Position numbers and translations under genes: made by a program. DNA of 64,000 nt, from assembly GCF_042932805.1 (NCBI RefSeq), contig NZ_CP170633.1, positions 1,116,001 through 1,180,000 of the forward strand. Reading direction: 5' to 3'. The stretch's first letter is position 1. Each line of letters opens with the position of its first letter. A model generated the notes under the pieces. The model was given only the letters and a program-made list of their open reading frames with translations. It had not been told where the DNA came from and did not search any database. Of this stretch, positions 43,021 to 51,566 are shown piece by piece. Origin of the DNA: Ascidiaceihabitans sp029251465 (lineage in GTDB: Bacteria > Pseudomonadota > Alphaproteobacteria > Rhodobacterales > Rhodobacteraceae).

Positions 43021-44166
43021 ATGGGTTTGATCCGTAAATTGGTGGCAGAATTCGAACGCCCTCGTGAAAGCCGCCCGTTTGGCAGCGGTTGGGCCTCTGG
43101 CAGCCTGTCGATTTTGGCGGGGTTGGCGGGGCTTTTGCTGGTCATCGTTCGCTTTTTTCCCGAAACCTTTACCATGCCTGAACTGCAGGTGATCCATGAC
43201 AGCGGCATGGTCACATTTGCCCTGCGCGCGGTTTTGTTGTTTGGCTATTTAATGGCTTTGCTAAGCGTGCTGCTGAACCGGCGCAAAACGCTGGGCCTGA
43301 CCGGTTTGGCGCTGGTGGTTTTGGCCTCATTGCTGGGCACGGCCGATCCGATGGGGATTTCGCCAGAACGTCAGCCGTTGTACTTTGGGCTCGATTATTT
43401 TGTGATCAACGTGATCGTCGTTGGCATTCTGTTCATCCCGCTGGAACGGGTGTTTCCCGCCCGATTTGACCAAACCGTCTTTCGCCCGGAATGGCAGGAG
43501 GACATGTTTTATTACCTTGTCAGTTCGATGCTGGTGCAGGTTCTTGCGTTTCTGGCCATTGCGCCGACGAACATGGTGTCTGACCTGTTTGATTTCACGC
43601 AAACCCGTGCGTTTGTTGGCACAATGCCGTTCTGGTTGCAGGTCGCGATCATCATGGCAGCGACGGATTTTGTGCAATATTGGGTGCACCGCGCGTTTCA
43701 TACGTTCCCGTTTTTGTGGCGGTTCCATGCGATCCACCATTCGACCAAGCAACTGGATTGGCTGGCGGGTGCGCGCATGCATTTTGTGGAAATCGCGGTT
43801 TTGCGGGGGCTTACGGCCGTGCCGATGTTCACCTTGGGCTTTGATCCCGGAGCAATCCAAACCTATCTTTTGATTGTCTATTTCTACAGCACGTTCATTC
43901 ACGCAAACCTTAGTTGGCACTTTGGTCTGCTTGAGCGCTTTTTTGTGACGCCGCGTTTTCATCACTGGCATCACGGGTCAGAACGCGCAGCAATCGATAT
44001 TAATTACGCGTCGCATTTCCCGATTTACGATTGGTTGTTTGGCACTCATCACTTGCCGGAAAAAGACTGGCCGGTTGAATACGGGGTGGTCGGAAATGAT
44101 GTGCCGCGTGGATATTGGCGCCAGTTTATTCACCCGTTTCGCAAGCCCAAGCAACCCGAAGACTAA
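43021..44166 (+). CDS. Sterol desaturase / fatty acid hydroxylase superfamily protein
   Basis: A 381-residue integral membrane di-iron enzyme. Three helices occupy the first 120 residues, and the His clusters of the superfamily follow: HRAFH (about residue 223), FHAIHHS (about 238) and FHHWHHG (about 315). Members hydroxylate or desaturate sterols, carotenoids or lipid chains; the substrate here is unknown. The ATG at 43021 follows GGAGAGACAG. Gene orientation opposes alr and the deiminase on either side. Confidence 0.87.
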   Translation: MGLIRKLVAEFERPRESRPFGSGWASGSLSILAGLAGLLLVIVRFFPETFTMPELQVIHDSGMVTFALRAVLLFGYLMALLSVLLNRRKTLGLTGLALVVLASLLGTADPMGISPERQPLYFGLDYFVINVIVVGILFIPLERVFPARFDQTVFRPEWQEDMFYYLVSSMLVQVLAFLAIAPTNMVSDLFDFTQTRAFVGTMPFWLQVAIIMAATDFVQYWVHRAFHTFPFLWRFHAIHHSTKQLDWLAGARMHFVEIAVLRGLTAVPMFTLGFDPGAIQTYLLIVYFYSTFIHANLSWHFGLLERFFVTPRFHHWHHGSERAAIDINYASHFPIYDWLFGTHHLPEKDWPVEYGVVGNDVPRGYWRQFIHPFRKPKQPED

Positions 44167-44174
44167 AGCGCGCG

Positions 44175-45230
44175 CTAAGCAGGCAATTGTTGGGTTGCAC
44201 AGTGAATACCGCCGCCCACTTCGCCTAGTGCATCTACGTTCAGTGTGATGATTTCAAGCCCGGGATAGTGGCGGGCTAGGACCCGGGTTGCGGCGTTGTC
44301 TGCATCGCTATCACCGAACTGCGCGGCAATTACAGCACCGTTGCAGGCGTAGTAATTTGCATAAGATGCCACGAAATCAAAGGATTTCAAGCGGCGTCGG
44401 GTTGGTTCTGCAATGACGTCGACGTTTAGCCCTGCGGCGACCAAGCCGTCATAGGTGTCGATGGCCGCGGCGTGAAACGGGTCTGTCATGTCTGGGGTGT
44501 TGGGTAGGTTGATCAACACGCGCCCCGGGCCTGTAAAGCGCGCGAGGCTATCGATGTGATAATCTGTGATGTCTTCGCCGTAGACACCTTTGGACCAAGT
44601 TATTTTACTTGCACCATATGCCTTTAGCAGGCGATCTTCAACTTCGCCGCGCGATTGTCCGGGGTTGCGATTGGCGTTCACCCATGAACTTTCGTGGGCC
44701 ATCAACAGGCCGTGACCATCGTGTTCTACGCCACCTGCCTCGCCCCTGAGCCCGGAGGGCACAACGTTCATGCCAAGCCGTTTTGCGACCTCAAAGGCGA
44801 AACGTCCATCGCGCGCGTGCACTTGTTTTTGGCCCCATCCATTGAACTGGATGTGACTGACCACGCGCGTGTCACCTTGGCGGGCAAACAGCGGCCCTGC
44901 ATCGCGGGCCCAAAGGTCTTCGGTGGGGATGGCCCACAACTCGACGCCCTTGGTCAGGTGTTTGCGCGCACCTGATTGGTCACGCGCGGGGGCCAACATG
45001 ATGACGGGTTCGAATTCGGAAATAGTATTGGCGATCTCAGCGATTGTGCGCTGCAGAATGTCGAGAAAGACCGGGTCAGGGTGCACTTTTCGTGACACTG
45101 GCCACATCATAAAGCTCGCCTCGTGGCGGTCTTCTTCGGGCGGAACAAAGAGCGGTTGGTTGGCCATCGCAGGGAATGTGGACAGCGCGGAAACCGCTGC
45201 TGCACCTGTCAGTAAGTCACGTCGAAACAC
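44175..45230 (-). CDS. Exported agmatine deiminase / peptidyl-arginine deiminase family protein
   Basis: A 351-residue guanidino-modifying enzyme. The N-terminus MFRRDLLTGAAAVSALSTF, ending AMA, looks like a twin-arginine (Tat) leader with a cleavage site after AMA. Catalytic residues are visible: acidic/His sites in DLWARDAGP, GGVEHDGHG and DYHIDSLARF, and the nucleophile Cys in GGGIHCATQQLP near the C-terminus. Cytosolic agmatine deiminases lack a leader, so a periplasmic substrate is inferred. The GTG start at 45230 overlaps the dnaB TAG by one base. Confidence 0.85.
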   Translation of the reverse strand: MFRRDLLTGAAAVSALSTFPAMANQPLFVPPEEDRHEASFMMWPVSRKVHPDPVFLDILQRTIAEIANTISEFEPVIMLAPARDQSGARKHLTKGVELWAIPTEDLWARDAGPLFARQGDTRVVSHIQFNGWGQKQVHARDGRFAFEVAKRLGMNVVPSGLRGEAGGVEHDGHGLLMAHESSWVNANRNPGQSRGEVEDRLLKAYGASKITWSKGVYGEDITDYHIDSLARFTGPGRVLINLPNTPDMTDPFHAAAIDTYDGLVAAGLNVDVIAEPTRRRLKSFDFVASYANYYACNGAVIAAQFGDSDADNAATRVLARHYPGLEIITLNVDALGEVGGGIHCATQQLPA

Positions 45231-46729
45231 TAGAACTCTCGATCATCGCCACCGTCTTGTTGCCACGGCTGCACGAGGTTGCCAAAGCGGGTGAATTGAC
45301 CCTCAAAGGACAGGTCGACGGTGCCGATAGGACCGTGGCGTTGTTTGCCGATGACGACTTCGGCGCGCCCGTGCAGGCGTTCCATTTCTTCTTGCCAGCG
45401 CGCCATTGCCTCTAGATCGTGATCGCCGGGTTTTTCACGCTCTTTGTAATATTCCTCGCGGAACACGAACATCACGACGTCGGCGTCTTGTTCAATCGAG
45501 CCGGATTCACGCAAATCCGACAACTGTGGGCGTTTGTCTTCGCGGTTTTCCACCTGACGCGACAGCTGGGACAGGGCGATGACAGGAATGTGCAATTCTT
45601 TGGCGATGGCTTTCATGCCCATCGTGATTTCTGAAATCTCGTTCACACGGTTTTCGGATTTGCCGGTGCCGCGCACCAGTTGCAAATAATCGATAATCAA
45701 CACGTCTAGCCCGTGTGTCCGTTTCAGTCGGCGCGCGCGGGCTGCCAATTGGCTGATCGGCAGGGCCGGCGTGTCATCGATGTACAGCGGGCAGGATTCC
45801 AAAGCTTTGGCGGCGTCGACAAACCGGCGGAATTCGGTTTCGGTCATGTCACCGCGACGGATCTGTTCGGATGGGACTTCTGATGCTTCGGACAAGATCC
45901 GCGCGGCCAACTGATCGGCGCTCATTTCGAGCGAGTAAAACCCGACAACGCCGCCCTCGATTGCGCCTTCGGTGCCATCGTGTTTCAGGCCGCGTTTGTA
46001 GGCCTTGGCCACGTTAAACGCGATGTTGGTCGCAAGCGAGGTTTTGCCCATCGAGGGACGCCCCGCAAGGATCAAAAGGTCGGAGGGGTGCAAGCCGCCC
46101 AGCTTTTTATCCATGTCAATCAAGCCGGTAGAGATGCCGGACATTTGCCCGTCACGTTGATACGCGGTGTTGGCGTTGTTCACAGCCGAGGTCACAGCCT
46201 TCAGAAAGCTTTGAAAACCGCTCTCGGTTTGACCCTGTTCGGCAAGCTTATAAAGCTGCTGTTCGGCCTCGACGATCTGCTCGCGCGGTTCACTGTCGAC
46301 GTTCACAGTCGCAGCCTTGGCCGCAATATCGCGACCCAAATGGATCAGATCGCGGCGCACGGCCAGATCGTAAATCATCTGGGCATAATCGCGCACCGCA
46401 AAGGCGCTGATCGCGGCCCCCGCAAGACGGGCAAGATAGGCGGGGCCACCCAGTTCCTTGAGGCCCTCGTCGTCCTCCATAAATGCCTTGAGCGTGACGG
46501 GGCTGGCCAGATTGTTTTTACCGATACGGGTGGCGGCAATGTCAAAGATGCGCGCGTGAACGGGGTCGTAAAAGTGGATCGGGCCGATGATCGATGCGAC
46601 ACGGTCGTAGACATCGTTGTTGGTCAGGATCGCGCCCAGCAATTGCTGCTCTGCCTCGATGGAATGAGGCATGGTTTCAGGGGCCTGCACCTCGGGTGCG
46701 CCTGGATTGATTGTGCTGATCTCGTTCAT
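45230..46729 (-). CDS. dnaB: Replicative DNA helicase DnaB
   Basis: Hexameric fork helicase, 499 residues. The N-terminal domain begins around MPHSIEAEQQLLGAILTNND; the RecA-like core has Walker A LAGRPSMGKTSLA, motif H2 VLIIDYLQLVRG and an arginine-finger region near FREEYY. No intein is present. A long hairpin and a DnaA-box-like site lie upstream (46823-46895). Confidence 0.97.
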   Translation of the reverse strand: MNEISTINPGAPEVQAPETMPHSIEAEQQLLGAILTNNDVYDRVASIIGPIHFYDPVHARIFDIAATRIGKNNLASPVTLKAFMEDDEGLKELGGPAYLARLAGAAISAFAVRDYAQMIYDLAVRRDLIHLGRDIAAKAATVNVDSEPREQIVEAEQQLYKLAEQGQTESGFQSFLKAVTSAVNNANTAYQRDGQMSGISTGLIDMDKKLGGLHPSDLLILAGRPSMGKTSLATNIAFNVAKAYKRGLKHDGTEGAIEGGVVGFYSLEMSADQLAARILSEASEVPSEQIRRGDMTETEFRRFVDAAKALESCPLYIDDTPALPISQLAARARRLKRTHGLDVLIIDYLQLVRGTGKSENRVNEISEITMGMKAIAKELHIPVIALSQLSRQVENREDKRPQLSDLRESGSIEQDADVVMFVFREEYYKEREKPGDHDLEAMARWQEEMERLHGRAEVVIGKQRHGPIGTVDLSFEGQFTRFGNLVQPWQQDGGDDREF

Positions 46730-46852
46730 TGCTCACCCCGATGTCGCGACTTGACTGATCACCCCAGTCGTCTTGGCGTTTGTCTTACGCGGGCCAAGGG
46801 GGGCGGTGCAATCTGGATATCCTGTGGATATGTTTGCGTTGGGGGAACTGAT

Positions 46853-46895
46853 ACAGCATCTGGGGGTGAAATGCACGTAGGCACCCAGATGCTGT
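46853..46895. other. Long inverted repeat between pyrE and dnaB
   Basis: ACAGCATCTGGGGGTG pairs with CACCCAGATGCTGT (14 base pairs, two-base bulge) across a 13-base loop. It begins seven bases past the pyrE stop, which suggests a terminator for the pyrC-pyrE unit, but no U-run follows on the minus strand. It may also act in the dnaB upstream region, 124 bases before that start. Confidence 0.55.
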
Positions 46896-46902
46896 GAAAA
46901 TC

Positions 46903-47583
46903 TTAGGTTTTTTTGTTGGATTCTTGCCAGCCACGAGGATCGTTCAAGAAGGTTTCAACCCCTGCGATTGTTGCCGCGTCGAACGCGCCCGAGGCCTTGG
47001 CTTCGGCCAGAACGTCCCACCACGTGCACAAGGAATGCAGCGCAACCCCATGATCACCCAAGGTCTTTTCTGTTTCAGGAAAGATACCGTAGTAAAAGAT
47101 CACGGCAGTGTGGGCGCAAGTCGCTCCGGTTTCACGAATCGCATCCACAAACGACAGCTTGGATCCGCCGTCAGTGGTCAGGTCCTCGACCAACAAGACG
47201 CGTTCGCCTTCGTTCATCTGGCCCTCGATGCGCGCATTGCGCCCGTAGCCTTTGGGTTTCTTGCGCACGTAGGTCATTGGCAGTGCCATGCGCTCGGCCA
47301 CAAGGGCGGCAAACGGGATGCCCGCAGTTTCGCCGCCAGCGATGTTGTCGAACGCCTCGAAACCGGCGTTGCGCATTACGGTAACGGTTAGGAAATCCAT
47401 GAGCGTTGAGCGGATGCGCGGGTAGCTGATCAGTTTGCGGCAATCAATGTAGGTGGGCGATGGCAGGCCAGAGGCCAGCGTGAATGGTTCGTTTGTGTTG
47501 AAGTGCACCGCCTTGATTTCAAGCAACATGCGCGCTGTCAAACGGGCCATTTCCTCGGATGTGGGATAGCTGGTGGGGATCAT
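46903..47583 (-). CDS. pyrE: Orotate phosphoribosyltransferase
   Basis: Converts orotate and PRPP to OMP in pyrimidine synthesis. The 226-residue protein carries the PRPP-binding loop VLLVEDLTTDGGSK and upstream GLPSPTYIDCRKLISYP. It lies 61 bases downstream of pyrC on the same strand. Confidence 0.96.
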   Translation of the reverse strand: MIPTSYPTSEEMARLTARMLLEIKAVHFNTNEPFTLASGLPSPTYIDCRKLISYPRIRSTLMDFLTVTVMRNAGFEAFDNIAGGETAGIPFAALVAERMALPMTYVRKKPKGYGRNARIEGQMNEGERVLLVEDLTTDGGSKLSFVDAIRETGATCAHTAVIFYYGIFPETEKTLGDHGVALHSLCTWWDVLAEAKASGAFDAATIAGVETFLNDPRGWQESNKKT

Positions 47584-47644
47584 AATCGGGGTCCTTTGCG
47601 CGGATGATGGTGCGGGTTTTGAGTATTTAGGATCAGAACAAACG

Positions 47645-48682
47645 TTAGGTTACGGACCAATTTAGGTCATATCCGGGATCAAAGACGGTGACTGGGCCAT
47701 CTGGCGTGTCGATGTGGCTGGGGTAAGTGGTGGGCGCGCCTTTGATCATAGTGATTGTATCCGTGTTCACTGGCAGGCCATAAAAAGCGGGTCCGTGGAG
47801 CGATGTGAACCCTTCGAGATTTTCGAGTTTCCCATCATCTTCAAATGCTTGCGCCAGAATTGACAGGGTGTTGGGGGCCGTGAAACAGCCAGCACAACCG
47901 CAAGGCAGCAGTTTGTTTGCGTCAGTGTGTGGCGCGCTATCTGTGCCGAGGAAAAAGCGTGCCTCGCCCGAGGTTGCGGCATCGCGCAGGGCCAAACGGT
48001 GTTCTTCGCGTTTGGCGACGGGCAAGCAATAATAGTGCGGTTTGATTCCGCCGGCCAGAATGTGGTTTCTGTTGATCACCAAGTGGTGCGTGGTGATTGT
48101 GGCTCCAAGCGTGTCGTCTTGGGCGCGTGCGTAATCGACGGCGTTTTTGGTGGTGATGTGTTCCATGATCACGCGCAGGCCCGGTGTGGCGCGGCGGATC
48201 GGGTCGAGCACGCGGTCGATGAAGACGGCCTCTCGGTCGAAAATGTCGATGTCGTGATCGGTGACTTCGCCGTGGACGCACAGGGGCAGGCCAATCTCGG
48301 CCATACGTTCGAGCACAGGGGCGACGCGGTCAAAGTGGCTAACACCCGAGGCGGAATTCGTCGTGGCACCGGCTGGATACAGTTTCACGGCCTTGATCAG
48401 GCCAGATGCGTGTGCGGCCGCGATGTCGTTTGGATCAGAAGCTTCGGTCAAATACAGGGTCATCAACGGTTCAAACGTCGCACCCTCTGGCAGGGCCGCG
48501 AGAATGCGATCACGATACGCGACCGCCTGCGCACTGGTGACCACGGGGGACACAAGGTTGGGCATGATGATTGCGCGCGCAAAATGTTGAGTTGTGGCTG
48601 GCAGCACCGCGCGCAGCATATCGCCATCGCGCAAGTGCAGGTGCCAGTCGTCGGGACGGCGGATTGTGATCGATGATGTCAT
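47645..48682 (-). CDS. pyrC: Dihydroorotase
   Basis: Zinc amidohydrolase of pyrimidine synthesis, 345 residues, of the short (E. coli PyrC) class. The HxH metal motif is DDWHLHLRDGDM near the N-terminus; the carboxylated lysine is in IKAVKLYPAGATTNS, further ligand histidines in VHGEVTD and MEHITTK, and the catalytic Asp in FLGTDSAPH. First gene of the pyrC-pyrE unit. Confidence 0.96.
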   Translation of the reverse strand: MTSSITIRRPDDWHLHLRDGDMLRAVLPATTQHFARAIIMPNLVSPVVTSAQAVAYRDRILAALPEGATFEPLMTLYLTEASDPNDIAAAHASGLIKAVKLYPAGATTNSASGVSHFDRVAPVLERMAEIGLPLCVHGEVTDHDIDIFDREAVFIDRVLDPIRRATPGLRVIMEHITTKNAVDYARAQDDTLGATITTHHLVINRNHILAGGIKPHYYCLPVAKREEHRLALRDAATSGEARFFLGTDSAPHTDANKLLPCGCAGCFTAPNTLSILAQAFEDDGKLENLEGFTSLHGPAFYGLPVNTDTITMIKGAPTTYPSHIDTPDGPVTVFDPGYDLNWSVT

Positions 48683-48721
48683 GGGGCGCGCGGTAGCATG
48701 CCGTGCGCTGTAGTGCCAGAG

Positions 48722-49675
48722 TTATTGGTTGCTTTGCTGAACGTCATCCTCGCCGGATTCGGACTTGAGCTGCAAAAGGCGACGCGCAAAATAAGGGGCT
48801 TTGCCGCGCTTGATCACCGCTTCGCATAGCATTGTGGCCAGTTTTGTGCGGCCGCGGACATCGACCTGAGCCAATACGTTGCGCAGATAATTGCGATTAT
48901 CGCGGCGTGCGCGAAAGATCTTGGCAAAACCAGTTGTGGTCAGTTTTCCCGCACTTGCCTTGGCCAAAATTCGCAACAAAACCTGCATTTCAAGCAGTTC
49001 GGTTTGGATAGATGTGCCCATGTTGCGCAGGCGAAACTTGGTGACATTCGGGCGTGTGAACAGGGCGGCATGCATCGCGTCAAGCGTCGCTGCGGGATCA
49101 TACAGCACGTAGGCATGATCGGCAGCGTCCAACATATCGGGCGCGTAGCCGTAGCGATTGTTGAAATCTGTACGGCGCATTTTTGTAAAGCGATCGTCCC
49201 ATTCAGTGACGCGCGGATCAAGCGTTGCTTGGGGTTGGATTGCCACGACAGTCGCACCAGGTGCTGCAACAGAAAACGCGGCTGCCGCGTAGGCGCAGGG
49301 GCCTGCGCCGTAGAAAATGACGTTTTCGTATGCGTCAAAGAAACCATCGTCGATCAATCGATCAAAATAACCGTACACGCGCGAGTCGCGAAACCATGTG
49401 TCGCCGTCCGAGACGATGCACAAATGTGACCAGCCAACGCCTTTGACCATTTCCCAACCCAACGGTTGGGCGGTTTCAGACAATGACCGGATGCCTTGGA
49501 TCGTTTCAAACGTCACCAACAAGGTTGGTTCGTCTTCGACAAACGTGGCGAAATGACGTTTGCCAAGCGGTTGAAAGAAGCCATGTTCTTCGGAAATCTG
49601 CGCAAGTTTCTTAAGCCATTCACCTTTCGGTAAATTCGCCAAAGGCGTGTCGAATGTGTTGTCGGCGTCCTGCAT
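48722..49675 (-). CDS. Conserved roseobacter protein, alpha/beta-hydrolase-like, function unknown
   Basis: A 317-residue protein. The central motif VIFYGAGPCAYAAAAFSVAA resembles a nucleophile elbow (GxSxG) in which serine is replaced, followed by AIQPQATLDPRV and a helical C-terminus. I recall homologues labelled phosphoadenosine phosphosulfate reductase, but no PAPS-reductase cysteine motif is seen. The ATG at 49675 has a GAGGA site; an in-frame ATG pair at 49699 lacks one. It follows the glycosyltransferase/sulfotransferase operon but is separated from it by a terminator-like hairpin. Confidence 0.65.
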   Translation of the reverse strand: MQDADNTFDTPLANLPKGEWLKKLAQISEEHGFFQPLGKRHFATFVEDEPTLLVTFETIQGIRSLSETAQPLGWEMVKGVGWSHLCIVSDGDTWFRDSRVYGYFDRLIDDGFFDAYENVIFYGAGPCAYAAAAFSVAAPGATVVAIQPQATLDPRVTEWDDRFTKMRRTDFNNRYGYAPDMLDAADHAYVLYDPAATLDAMHAALFTRPNVTKFRLRNMGTSIQTELLEMQVLLRILAKASAGKLTTTGFAKIFRARRDNRNYLRNVLAQVDVRGRTKLATMLCEAVIKRGKAPYFARRLLQLKSESGEDDVQQSNQ

Positions 49676-49734
49676 CAGCCTGGTCCTCAATCGCATCATT
49701 GTCGCACGTAACCCGTGCGTTTGACGGGAAAACG

Positions 49735-49751
49735 CCGCCTCGATCGGGCGG
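49735..49751 (-). terminator. Candidate terminator after the glycosyltransferase/sulfotransferase operon
   Basis: On the minus strand CCGCC and GGCGG pair around a seven-base loop and are followed by CGTTTT. A second perfect six-base-pair hairpin lies just beyond (CGCACG/CGTGCG at 49703-49719). Together they probably end the operon 52-100 bases after its last stop codon. Confidence 0.45.
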
Positions 49752-49802
49752 AATTGAGATGTAGCTAACCGAAGATTGGGGCGAAAATGCGGACAATTTG
49801 TG

Positions 49803-50864
49803 CTATTTCGAAGCGTTTTTGCCCTTCGCCGTGCGTGCTTTGTTGGCGTATTGGATCATAAAACTGGCGGCTTTTGGCGACACAGGACGTGTCGGTGCTG
49901 CCATCAACAAACGCCCAAACAGGGCGCGAAACGGTTCTAGCTGCATCAGTTCGTCGAACCGGGTGTGACGCCATTGAACGGCTAATTTGTGCAGCTTTTC
50001 CAATTGGTTATCCGAACGCAACTCAGTCACGATGGCTTGTGTTGCGTCGTGCATCCGTTGGATAGTCGTATCTTTGGCGGCGTTAAAATTGCGTTCAACC
50101 CAATAGTCGAGACCGAGGATATGATCGGAGTGAACCGCGCGGCCACGATCCGCTTTCAAAACGTAGCTTTCCATTGATCCAAGGGGGTAGTGATTTAGTT
50201 GCGCCAAAGCGTAGTTCGGTCGCCCGAAGTTGGAAAATAGGCGTTTGGTTTTGAATTTTCCGTCCAGTTCACGCCCTTCGCAATCAAACCATCGGGCCTG
50301 ATCCAGCTTGTCCTCATCGGGGCTGCGTGGACGGTGAACGCCGACTTTTTTGTAGATACCATTGTTGGCATAAAATGTTTTGAACATTGATGCACGCCAC
50401 GGCCATTGAACCACCTCGGGGGCGCATGCGGTAAAGGTTTGCGTGACCGGTTCGTCCTTGAAGCGCGCAGTGTCGCCGTTTCCAAACAAGCGCCAAGTTA
50501 GCGTGATCGCGGTGGCGTCGGGTAGGGCGGTCAGCAATGCGGGCAGTGTGCCATCGCCGACCTTGATGTTGACGAATTCATCGACATCCAGAGGCAAAAT
50601 CCAATCCGCATCGCGCACGATTTTCAGCTTGTCAGCTTGCTTTAGCGCGGTGAACTGGATGCCACCCTTGTCGTAGGGGCCGTCGTTGCGAATATGGGTG
50701 ATGTGCCCCATTTTGTCTAAACGGTTGAGGATCTTATCGGTGCCATCGTCGCAGTCGTTGGAAAACACCAAAAAATCGGTAAACCCGACGGCCTTGTGAT
50801 GGGCGAGCCATTCCAAAAGAAATGCGCCCTCATTGCGGACTGTCAATATTGCTAGGAATTTCAA
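49803..50864 (-). CDS. Glycosyltransferase family 2-type protein (last gene of the operon)
   Basis: A protein of 353 residues if started at the TTG at 50864 (M-KFLAILTVRNEGAFLLEW), which matches the N-terminus of the related genes; an alternative TTG at 50894 would add 10 residues and overlap the FkbM gene. GT-A core with LVFSNDCDDGTDKILNRL and the metal motif DVDEF at 93-97. The C-terminus is basic (KARTAKGKNASK). Together with its neighbours it probably acts on a surface glycan; donor and acceptor are unknown. Confidence 0.83.
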   Translation of the reverse strand: MKFLAILTVRNEGAFLLEWLAHHKAVGFTDFLVFSNDCDDGTDKILNRLDKMGHITHIRNDGPYDKGGIQFTALKQADKLKIVRDADWILPLDVDEFVNIKVGDGTLPALLTALPDATAITLTWRLFGNGDTARFKDEPVTQTFTACAPEVVQWPWRASMFKTFYANNGIYKKVGVHRPRSPDEDKLDQARWFDCEGRELDGKFKTKRLFSNFGRPNYALAQLNHYPLGSMESYVLKADRGRAVHSDHILGLDYWVERNFNAAKDTTIQRMHDATQAIVTELRSDNQLEKLHKLAVQWRHTRFDELMQLEPFRALFGRLLMAAPTRPVSPKAASFMIQYANKARTAKGKNASK

Positions 50865-50868
50865 CTTC

Positions 50869-51564
50869 TTACCAAGCGCGCCGAAAGGAAACAACCTTGG
50901 AAGTGGAGCCGCGCGCGTAATAGGCGAACCCTGCGTCCATAAAGGCCCTGAACACTTTGTTCACGCCTTCGGGACCGATCCATTGGGGGTGCAATTCAAT
51001 GACGGCAGCACGCAATCCGGTAAGGTCCATGTTAGGTATCAAATCCGCTTCGGCCCCTTCGATGTCGCAGACCAAAACTGTCGGTTTCAAGCTTTTGAAC
51101 ACTGTCTTTGTGTTCAGCATTTCGATTTTTTCGACGGACGACACATTCGTACCCTCAATCGGTGTTAATGACGAAGCCAGAAAATTTCGGCGCACGTAAA
51201 AATCAACGCTGCCTTTACGGCTTCCCAGAACCGCGTTTGTGACGGTAGCGTTTTCAACACCGTTGGCGGCATGCACCGCTTTTAGGTAGGGGATCAGGGT
51301 TGGATTTGCCTCAAACGCGTGGATGTGTTTGATTTTCCGTTTGGTCGCCAACAAGGTCGAAGTATAACCCATGCCTGCGCCCAATTCGACGACGACGTCG
51401 TCCTCGCGCACGACGCGCAGCAGGCATTTGGTTTCTTTGGCTTCGTACCCCCCGTCCGTCATCGCCCCGCGGATACGCCCTGTCATAAAGTGACCGTCTT
51501 TAGGGAATTTCATTCCATTGGTAGTGATAAATTCTTTGGCATCAATGGTTTGTGCATCTTTCAT
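50869..51564 (-). CDS. FkbM-family methyltransferase
   Basis: A 231-residue SAM-dependent O-methyltransferase. The SAM motif is VVELGAGMGYTSTLLA, followed by HIHAFEANPTLIPYL and the family block VLVCDIEGAEADLIPNMDL. FkbM-type enzymes often methylate hydroxyls of sugars in polysaccharide clusters. The ATG at 51564 is just after the fusion-gene stop (TGACGATG) with GGAGAG upstream, so it is translated within the operon. Confidence 0.88.
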   Translation of the reverse strand: MKDAQTIDAKEFITTNGMKFPKDGHFMTGRIRGAMTDGGYEAKETKCLLRVVREDDVVVELGAGMGYTSTLLATKRKIKHIHAFEANPTLIPYLKAVHAANGVENATVTNAVLGSRKGSVDFYVRRNFLASSLTPIEGTNVSSVEKIEMLNTKTVFKSLKPTVLVCDIEGAEADLIPNMDLTGLRAAVIELHPQWIGPEGVNKVFRAFMDAGFAYYARGSTSKVVSFRRAW

Positions 51565-51566
51565 CG

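Noticed and set aside
46853..46920. Hairpin plus TTTTTTT read as a plus-strand terminator.
   Set aside because: No plus-strand gene ends here, and the T-run is about 20 bases from the stem.
48722..49675. Naming the gene phosphoadenosine phosphosulfate reductase.
   Set aside because: None of the expected PAPS-reductase motifs are visible; the name is recalled from homologue labels only.
49703..49719. Perfect hairpin CGCACG/CGTGCG as a stand-alone terminator.
   Set aside because: No U-run follows on the minus strand; mentioned only together with the adjacent hairpin at 49735-49751.
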